Source: Planctomycetota bacterium
GTDB taxonomy: Bacteria > Planctomycetota > UBA11346
Direction of reading: 5' to 3'
Assembly (NCBI GenBank): GCA_013816415.1
Contig: JACDEN010000017.1
Span: 1 to 5,726, forward strand
Length of the DNA: 5,726 nt
Part shown: positions 1-4,303 of the stretch, piece after piece
Layout of the letters: every line of letters begins with the position of its first letter
Position numbering within the stretch: the stretch's first letter is position 1
Notes under the pieces: model-generated
Database searches by the model: none
What the model was told of the DNA's origin: nothing
What the model saw: only the letters and a program-made list of their open reading frames with translations
Position numbers and translations under genes: made by a program

Positions 1-435
1 GGTGGGGCGGGGCCCGAAGAGTTCTGGGTGGTTCCAACGCAGAAGAGCCAATTCGCGCTTGGCGCGGACGGCCGTGTCCAGCTGCGCGCGCGCCATCATG
101 GCATCGTAGTGGGCCGCCCTGGAAGCGTCGCGGTTCGCGAAGTACTGCGCGGTCGCGTGGGCATCCGCCTTTGCCACGACCGATTCCGCCTTGATTGCCG
201 CCTGCTCGAGTGCCGATTCCGCCTCGGATGCCTTCCGGAACTTCTCCGCCTGGACGCACACAGCGACGAGTGCCTCGGCTCGGTCGGCATCGATACCGGA
301 ATCGACCAGACGTTCGATGGTCGCGGGGTCGATCGACTTCCCGGCGGCCTCTGTCCGAGCGATCGCTGCCAAGTCCTTCATGGCGACTGCGTGGCGTGAA
401 GAGAATAGATTTCGGATCGATTCGGCGAGTCTCAC
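1..435 (-). CDS. Ala-rich helical protein of unknown function, cut by left window edge
   Basis: The reading frame is open from a GTG at 435 to the left window edge, giving 145 codons with no stop, so the C-terminus is missing. The GTG is preferred because AGGA (plus strand 444-447), overlapping the TAG of the upstream gene, lies 8 bases before it. A later in-frame ATG at 381 lacks a ribosome site. The protein begins (V/M)RLAESIRNLF. It is rich in Ala, Glu, Lys and Arg from about residue 25 to 130, with long stretches free of proline and glycine, which suggests extended helices or a coiled coil. The last visible part, LRWNHPELFGPRP, is less helical. No signal peptide, membrane segment or catalytic motif is visible and I do not recognise a family. 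It follows the peptidase-like gene after 10 bases, so it is probably co-transcribed. A structural or scaffold protein is possible, but that is a guess. Confidence 0.75.
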   Translation of the reverse strand, partial: MRLAESIRNLFSSRHAVAMKDLAAIARTEAAGKSIDPATIERLVDSGIDADRAEALVAVCVQAEKFRKASEAESALEQAAIKAESVVAKADAHATAQYFANRDASRAAHYDAMMARAQLDTAVRAKRELALLRWNHPELFGPRPT

Positions 436-445
436 GGGTGGTGTC

Positions 446-949
446 CTAGTTGTGGTTGGCAAGGGTTGAGTGTTGGAGCCAGCCCTGGATCTGGGCGGCG
501 AGGGACCGGGGAGAGCCGTACGGACGGGCCATCAGACGGCAGGCCGCCTGTACGCGCGCGACCTCTGAACCAGATACCTCGCCGAAGGCCGCCAACTGGG
601 TGGCGATCAGGCGCACGGCAGGGAAATTCGCGGTAAGGATCTCTCGCGCGACCGCGATGGCCGGAGCAATGTCCGAGTCTCGGCAATGCTGGCAGAGGCG
701 CGCTACGTCTCCAACTAATTCCTCCCGAGCCCAATCGATCGCCGTTCGCGAGGTGGCATGGTCGATCACGGCGCCGGCGACAAAATATTTCGCCCATTTA
801 AGTGATGTGGATCGATCGAAGCTCGAGCCACGCGCCTGGCAGCCACCGTCACCCGCGACAGTGATCCATGCGCTCTCGATGTCGATTCCGACGACGACGG
901 CGACGATGGCGTGGCTGGCCTCGTGGAGCGCGAGCGAGGCACGGTTCAT
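446..949 (-). CDS. Free-standing M41 (FtsH-type) zinc-peptidase-like protein
   Basis: A 167-residue protein beginning MNRASLALHEASHAIVAVVVG. HEASH (residues 9-13) is an HExxH zinc-peptidase motif of the HEAGH type used by FtsH. It is followed by the hydrophobic strand AIVAVVVGIDIESAWIT, as in that family. About 45 residues later comes YFVAGAVIDHA, which resembles the FtsH 'GGRAAEE' helix, and then GDVARL, where Asp81 sits where M41 enzymes have their third, acidic zinc ligand (FtsH 'NDLxRA'). So both zinc-binding elements appear present. There is no AAA+ ATPase and no membrane segment, unlike true FtsH (600 or more residues). The ATG at 949 overlaps the upstream TGA as ATGA, and earlier in-frame Met codons would extend into the upstream gene. 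Known: M41 domains are ATP-dependent proteases when joined to AAA+. Inferred: a small soluble peptidase, perhaps acting on a phage or host regulator. Its substrate is unknown. Confidence 0.85.
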   Translation of the reverse strand: MNRASLALHEASHAIVAVVVGIDIESAWITVAGDGGCQARGSSFDRSTSLKWAKYFVAGAVIDHATSRTAIDWAREELVGDVARLCQHCRDSDIAPAIAVAREILTANFPAVRLIATQLAAFGEVSGSEVARVQAACRLMARPYGSPRSLAAQIQGWLQHSTLANHN

Positions 950-1461
950 GCCATTGGCTCGATCGACTGCCCTGGATGGCCAGGTGCGACGAATGCGGCC
1001 GGATCGATGCCGGCAGCGAGCAGGACCGGCCGAGGATCTATGCCGGCAGCGAGCAGGAATCGCGCGGCTTCGGCGGGATTCACTCTCCAATTGGAGCGGA
1101 GACCAGGTACGCGGTGAGCGGCTATGATCCCCTGCCGAATCAGCCGACTACCGGAGGCGCGTGAAATTCCGAGAGCGTCGGAGATGACCCCAATTGGAAG
1201 CTGCATTTTGTCCTCCTGGCGAACATAGCGTGGCAGGTGATCCCGTGCAAAACTTTCCGGTTGGAAGCACCGACATGCGACATGTGCGACATAACTAGAA
1301 ACGCTTGCGCCCCATTCCTCTGCCTCCGTTTGCGTCGTAAATGATCGCGTGCGGTATCGGCGCTTGCCAACACGGACACGCACCAGGAATCGCGGACGTG
1401 TCCAGAGATCGACGATCGTGTATCCATCGGCCTGGCGATCTGCGGCGGCTGCTGCGCGCAT
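946..1461 (-). CDS. Arm-type DNA-binding domain joined to excisionase-like HTH
   Basis: One open frame of 171 residues. Residues about 15-52 (IVDLWTRPRFLVRVRVGKRR ... FTTQTEAEEWGASV) have the strand-strand-strand-helix pattern and 'F.T..EAEEW' signature of the arm-binding domain found at the N-terminus of tyrosine integrases, but no recombinase catalytic domain follows. Residues 86-135 (MQLPIGVISDALGISRASGS, then RLIRQGIIAAHRV and NWRVNPAEAARFL) look like an excisionase/MerR-type helix-turn-helix. LLAAGIDP then occurs twice, 11 residues apart. The ATG at 1461 lies 3 bases after the stop of the previous gene, which favours the long start. However, Met86 (ATG at 1206) is preceded by a perfect AGGAGG at 5 bases, so an 86-residue HTH-only product is likely, either as a second isoform or as the only real gene. 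Codon use between about 1215 and 1310 is less GC-rich at third positions than its flanks. It ends in an ATGA overlap with the peptidase-like gene. A role in recombination or repression is inferred. Confidence 0.7.
   Translation of the reverse strand: MRAAAAADRQADGYTIVDLWTRPRFLVRVRVGKRRYRTRSFTTQTEAEEWGASVSSYVAHVACRCFQPESFARDHLPRYVRQEDKMQLPIGVISDALGISRASGSRLIRQGIIAAHRVPGLRSNWRVNPAEAARFLLAAGIDPRPVLLAAGIDPAAFVAPGHPGQSIEPMA
1001..1058. repeat. 33-bp tandem duplication in the arm/HTH gene
   Basis: Plus-strand segments 1001-1025 and 1034-1058 agree at 24 of 25 bases, with a period of 33 bases (11 codons). They encode the doubled LLAAGIDP after the HTH. A recent in-frame duplication explains this. 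Confidence 0.85.
1212..1217 (-). promoter_or_regulatory. Strong internal ribosome binding site (AGGAGG)
   Basis: A perfect AGGAGG on the minus strand lies 5 bases before an in-frame ATG at 1206, inside the 171-codon frame. It is the strongest ribosome site in the window and predicts an 86-residue HTH-only product. Confidence 0.7.
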
Positions 1462-1464
1462 GGC

Positions 1465-1569
1465 TCAGACGAGTTCGATGGCAAGGCGACGATGATCAGG
1501 AGCGATGACGTAATCGGCAACGCTCGAACTGATAGCCGAGGCGGTGTCGATGAGGGCGAACGGGCTCAC
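1465..1569 (-). CDS. 34-residue micro-ORF of unknown function
   Basis: A 34-codon frame starts at a GTG that overlaps the preceding TGA as GTGA. It ends 3 bases before the ATG of the arm/HTH gene, so it exactly fills the gap between two genes. It reads (V/M)SPFALIDTASAISSSVAD and continues to LAIELV. Its codons are GC-rich at third positions and the frame shows no sign of decay. It shares TASAI, and the 16 bases encoding it, with the 70-residue protein at 2224-2436, in the same reading phase. No domain can be assigned. No clear ribosome site precedes it, so expression would rely on translational coupling. It could instead be a coupling leader or a remnant of a longer gene. Confidence 0.5.
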   Translation of the reverse strand: MSPFALIDTASAISSSVADYVIAPDHRRLAIELV

Positions 1570-2231
1570 AGCCGGCCCCGCTTCCGAATGGGCTCAACCT
1601 GCCCATGGGTGAAGGCGTCTTCCTTGTCCGCAATCGGCGTACGATCACCGGACAACGCTTCATGCCCGCTCTCATCCACCGGCTGGTTGTCCGTCCGTCC
1701 GCTCTGCGCCCCTATAGGGAGCGCGGTTAGCGGACGGACAGACTTCCCGCCTTGCCCTTGTCCGGTAACTGCGTCTGTCCGGTGATCCGCCGCAGTTACC
1801 GGACAACTTTCCGCAGTTACCGGACGGGCATCAACAGCCATGGCGAGCGATCGCGCCGAGCCTGCTACGGAGTGGCCACAGCCGACGAGGTCCGCGATCT
1901 CCCGGACCGTCGCGGAGGGGGTCGCCAGCCACGCCTCGACCGCCCTGTCCTTGGCCGTCTTGACCACCACAGCGGGAGCGAGTCCGACCGTCCGGGAGCC
2001 TTTGAATCCGGTCCCCTCGTAGGCGTCCCCGTCCGACACCAGGGCGACCAGGGCATCCTCGACGCCCGCCACGGTGATGTTCGCGATCGTCGGCATCAAC
2101 AGCCGATGGATGCGTCGGGAAACCTCACGGACGGGACGGTGCTCGTCCTGGAGGTGCTTCTTGACCATGGCGGGGTCTATAACCGGCGCCTTGCCCGACG
2201 CCCTGGCAGCAGCCGCCCCGAGGTCAGCCAC
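1566..2231 (-). CDS. HTH DNA-binding protein with repeat-encoded tail
   Basis: From the GTG at 2231 this is a 221-residue protein. Residues about 98-132 (AVEAWLATPSATVREIADLV followed by GCGHSVAGSARSLA) form a clear helix-turn-helix of the ParB/LacI-like tetrahelical type. Residues 20-95 contain basic helices (MVKKHLQDEHRPVREVSRRI) and a mixed region ending LAPAVVVKTAKDRA. Residues 135-200 are a probably disordered tail (RPVTAESCPVTAADHRTDAV) whose DNA carries the TGTCCGGTRA cluster and the 55-bp palindrome. Start choice: the GTG overlaps the preceding TGA by 8 bases (GTGGCTGA), like the initiator/primase-helicase junction, but has no ribosome site. An in-frame ATG at 2330 would add 33 residues and overlap the previous gene by 107 bases, and an ATG at 2168 would shorten it. 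It is probably a regulator, partition or replication-control protein acting on its own repeats. This is inference, and the family is not recognised. Confidence 0.72.
   Translation of the reverse strand: MADLGAAAARASGKAPVIDPAMVKKHLQDEHRPVREVSRRIHRLLMPTIANITVAGVEDALVALVSDGDAYEGTGFKGSRTVGLAPAVVVKTAKDRAVEAWLATPSATVREIADLVGCGHSVAGSARSLAMAVDARPVTAESCPVTAADHRTDAVTGQGQGGKSVRPLTALPIGAQSGRTDNQPVDESGHEALSGDRTPIADKEDAFTHGQVEPIRKRGRL
1645..1826. repeat. TGTCCGGTRA cluster in the tail of the HTH gene
   Basis: The 10-bp motif TGTCCGGTRA occurs on the plus strand at 1759-1768 and 1776-1785. On the opposite strand it occurs at 1645-1654 and 1796-1805, and at 1817-1826 with one mismatch. A longer 14-base form, GTCCGGTAACTGCG, is perfect at 1760-1773 (plus strand) and as its exact complement at 1791-1804 and 1812-1825. 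The last two are 21 bases apart. A weaker copy (TGTCCGCAA) lies at 1625-1633. The repeats encode PVTA-like peptides in one frame, but the inverted copies cannot be explained by peptide duplication, so a protein-binding site cluster is likely. Confidence 0.8.
1689..1743. repeat. 55-bp imperfect palindrome inside the HTH gene
   Basis: The outer arms GTCCGTCCGTCCGCT (1689-1703) and its near complement (1729-1743) match at 14 of 15 positions. Inside them GCGC (1706-1709) pairs with GCGC (1721-1724), and the centre holds the perfect palindrome CCCTATAGGG (1710-1719). It lies between the copies of TGTCCGGTRA and shares the CGGAC/GTCCG core with them. It could be a dimer-binding site or a cruciform/hairpin in mRNA or single-stranded DNA. 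It is inside coding sequence and has no trailing T run, so it is not a standard terminator. Confidence 0.8.
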
Positions 2232-2436
2232 GGTCGCGGTACGCCAGACAACACACGGCGGATCCCCCTCCGAGGTCGCAGTCGGTGAGCGGGTCAAGGT
2301 CAGCGCCAGCGGCGCGGTCGGCCGCGACATCGAGGATAGCCGAGGCGGTGGCGAGATGGACGCGATCCGTCACACCGGTGGCGAGAAGGATGCGCACGCA
2401 GAGCAGGTTTTTTGGTTGTGGGAGGCTGAGTGCCAC
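2224..2436 (-). CDS. 70-residue protein of unknown function
   Basis: A GTG start at 2436 is preceded by AAGGA (plus strand 2442-2446) at 5 bases, the best-placed ribosome site in the left half of the operon. That is why the longer 114-residue frame, which reaches back into the helicase gene, is not used. The protein reads (V/M)ALSLPQPKNLLCVRILLAT, then GVTDRVHLATASAILDVAAD, and ends AVCCLAYRDRG. It has three cysteines after residue 50 (one in TDCDL and a CC pair) plus one at residue 13, and a helical centre. No family is recognised; metal binding is conceivable but not shown. It begins 19 bases after the primase-helicase stop, the largest gap in the window, and ends inside the start of the HTH gene (8-base overlap). 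Confidence 0.65.
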   Translation of the reverse strand: MALSLPQPKNLLCVRILLATGVTDRVHLATASAILDVAADRAAGADLDPLTDCDLGGGSAVCCLAYRDRG

Positions 2437-2441
2437 AATGT

Positions 2442-2446
2442 TCCTT
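2442..2446 (-). promoter_or_regulatory. Ribosome binding site deciding the GTG start at 2436
   Basis: AAGGA on the minus strand lies 5 bases before the GTG of the 70-residue protein, in the 19-base gap after the primase-helicase stop. It supports this start over longer frames that run back into the helicase gene. Confidence 0.65.
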
Positions 2447-2455
2447 CGTGATTGG

Positions 2456-4303
2456 CTATTCATCGCCGCCGGCTCGTGCCTTTGGATCGAACTTGTCCTC
2501 ATCGTCCCATGGCGAATGGCCGTGATGCTTTCGGACGCTGTCAGCCGATGTGACGCGCGACCGCTCAATGATGCCGCGCTCAGCGAATCGAAGCGCGTGT
2601 CCCTCGAAGCTGAACCCGATGCGCGCCCCGTGGCCTGGGCCGTTGCGTGCCTTCAGGATGGCGATCGAGCGGTTGACCTCGACGTGACGCCCGTCGATCA
2701 TTACGGATTTCGGGACACTGTGCGACTCAAGCCACAGAATCGACTGCGCGAGGCGTTGGTATGCCGCTCCGCCGGCGATGTCGTCCAGCCCTAAAGTCCG
2801 GCCTTTATTGCCCTTTTTCGGGTGAATGGCGAGAAGGACGGATGCGCCGAATTTCTTTGCCGCGTCCTTCGCTCGCAGCATGAAGTTGTGATCGTCAGAC
2901 CATGATTTCTCTCCGGTTATCGCCGCGGTGAGTGGGTCGACTATGATCAGACGCGCGCCTGCGGCAGCGCGATTCTCGACCCACGTGGCGACCTCGGCCA
3001 TCGTCATCGCCTTCGGGCAATCGAAAATCTTCCGTCCGAATTCGTCGAGGAATGAGCGATGGCGAGCGAATAATTCACGGACCTCTGCTGGATGGCCGGC
3101 TGTCCATGCCTCATCGAAAAGGGCGCCTTTGTGCGCCTGCTGTGCAAGCACACGACGGAGGTGATATGCGCGATCCTCCTCCATTTCGAGGAGCGCGACA
3201 GATTCGCCCATCGAGTGCCATGCTGCGGCGGCCTCCAGGAGGAAAAAAGATTTTCCGCATCCCGGATCACCGCAGAGCACCGTCACCGTTCCGGGCAGAA
3301 GCGAGCGCGAGAGAGCCGTCAGCATCGGCCAGGGCCACGGGATCACCTTCCGGCGACCGGCGATCGCATCCTCGAGGAGGCGCTCTACGTCACCTGACGC
3401 ACCGAGCGGCCGCGCATCCTCGATGAATTCATTGACGACATTGCTGGCCTGCAGTCGATCCCCCCCGAATGTTAGAATCAAATCGGCGGCATCCCCTTTC
3501 GCCGCGAGTCCAAGAGTGACCGGATCGACGATCGAGAGGCGCGGCGGATTCGGAAGCGCATCGAGCATGCGTTGCACATCTGCCATGTGCTTGGCTCCCG
3601 GATCGTCGTGGTCCGGCCAGAGAATGACGTCCTTCCCGGAAAGCGGCGACCAGTCCGCATGCTCGGCCTTTCCTGCCCCGCACGGCGACGTGGTGGCGAC
3701 AATTCCGAGGGAGTGGAGGGCATGGACACACTTCTCGCCCTCGACCACCACCACGCGCCCTGCGGCGAGCACGCGGGCGCGATTGTACAGGGGCCATGGC
3801 TTCGGAGGGGCCTCGAGCCGCCAACCCCCCGCGCAAGGGCTCGCCTGGCGAAACGTCTTTTTCCCATCTGCTGGCTGAATTCGATAGACCACCAGCCCCA
3901 CAACCAGCGTGGCCGGGTTCGTATATTCGAATCGATCCTCAATCCGGCCGATGCCGGCAAGCGAGGCTGTGATCTCGGTGAGGGTGGAGAACACCATCGG
4001 AGGCGTCGGGGCGGACATGCGATCTCTCCGGGGTTCATCGTTCAGGGCGCGCAGCTGGTCGGCGATCGGCGCGCCGCCCCCCTGCTCGCGGAGGTCAAAC
4101 ACGTCGCCGCTCCGATTGCAAACGTGGCAGTGCAACCGCCACGCTCCGTCCGCTGACTCCAGGATCGACGCCGAGGGGTCCTGGTCGTCGTGCCACGGGC
4201 AGGACGCGGATTTCCCCTTGGCGCGGCTGCCAAGTGCCAGCAACGCAGCGTCGAAGGCGTCCCGGTCTCGCCGGATGGAATCGATGCGTTCGCGGTCAGG
4301 CAT
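2456..4303 (-). CDS. Primase-helicase (CHC2-like zinc finger, TOPRIM, RepA/DnaB-type ATPase)
   Basis: A 615-residue replication enzyme that should make RNA primers and unwind DNA at the fork, in the manner of phage T7 gp4 (566 residues). Domains in order: a zinc finger with CPWH (Cys35, His38) and CHVC (Cys59, Cys62), the CHC2 arrangement with the usual 'DPSASI' between; a TOPRIM domain with the Glu of VVVVEGEK (Glu188) and the acidic cluster WPDHDDPG (Asp231, Asp233, Asp234); and a RecA-like ATPase with Walker A GDPGCGKS (345-352), motif 1a LLEMEED, Walker B LIIVD (452-456), LLAIHPKK (His494) and GGAAYQRLAQSILWLE (about 511-526). The ATPase resembles RepA/AAA_25 proteins. The C-terminus is acidic and charged (PWDDEDKFDP). 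The ATG at 4303 overlaps the initiator stop as ATGCCTGA; an in-frame ATG at 4342 would add 13 residues of unconvincing sequence (MSRATRCRCTQAT). The frame is intact with all key residues present. Confidence 0.95.
   Translation of the reverse strand: MPDRERIDSIRRDRDAFDAALLALGSRAKGKSASCPWHDDQDPSASILESADGAWRLHCHVCNRSGDVFDLREQGGGAPIADQLRALNDEPRRDRMSAPTPPMVFSTLTEITASLAGIGRIEDRFEYTNPATLVVGLVVYRIQPADGKKTFRQASPCAGGWRLEAPPKPWPLYNRARVLAAGRVVVVEGEKCVHALHSLGIVATTSPCGAGKAEHADWSPLSGKDVILWPDHDDPGAKHMADVQRMLDALPNPPRLSIVDPVTLGLAAKGDAADLILTFGGDRLQASNVVNEFIEDARPLGASGDVERLLEDAIAGRRKVIPWPWPMLTALSRSLLPGTVTVLCGDPGCGKSFFLLEAAAAWHSMGESVALLEMEEDRAYHLRRVLAQQAHKGALFDEAWTAGHPAEVRELFARHRSFLDEFGRKIFDCPKAMTMAEVATWVENRAAAGARLIIVDPLTAAITGEKSWSDDHNFMLRAKDAAKKFGASVLLAIHPKKGNKGRTLGLDDIAGGAAYQRLAQSILWLESHSVPKSVMIDGRHVEVNRSIAILKARNGPGHGARIGFSFEGHALRFAERGIIERSRVTSADSVRKHHGHSPWDDEDKFDPKARAGGDE

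Noticed and set aside
359..366. GCGATCGC octamers (also 1848-1855) as HIP1-like elements
   Set aside because: Only two copies were noticed. Such palindromes are common by chance at this GC content and do not indicate a cyanobacterial genome.
28..469. Plus-strand open frames over the left end
   Set aside because: They lie opposite the minus-strand helical protein, which has the coherent composition, the GTG with AGGA and the tight junction with its neighbour. Long antisense frames are expected in GC-rich coding DNA.
450..1127. 225-codon plus-strand frame
   Set aside because: It is antisense to the peptidase-like gene with its HEASH motif, and its sequence looks like low-complexity Arg/Ala/Ser shadow translation.
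1222..1250. Sigma-70-like promoter on the minus strand (TTGCAC, 17-base spacer, TATGTT)
   Set aside because: Each hexamer matches only 4 of 6 positions, and the predicted RNA start falls inside the AGGAGG, which would destroy the ribosome site.
1689..1743. Intrinsic terminator
   Set aside because: The stem is strong but no T run follows on either strand, and it lies inside an intact coding frame with co-oriented genes following closely.
2232..2330. Start of the HTH gene at the ATG at 2330
   Set aside because: It has no ribosome site and overlaps the 70-residue gene by 107 bases. It is not excluded, only less likely than the GTG at 2231.
1752..2794. Plus-strand frames at 1752-2288, 2074-2451 and 2285-2794
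   Set aside because: They are antisense to the HTH, 70-residue and primase-helicase genes. Their translations are rich in Arg and Gly with no recognisable domain.
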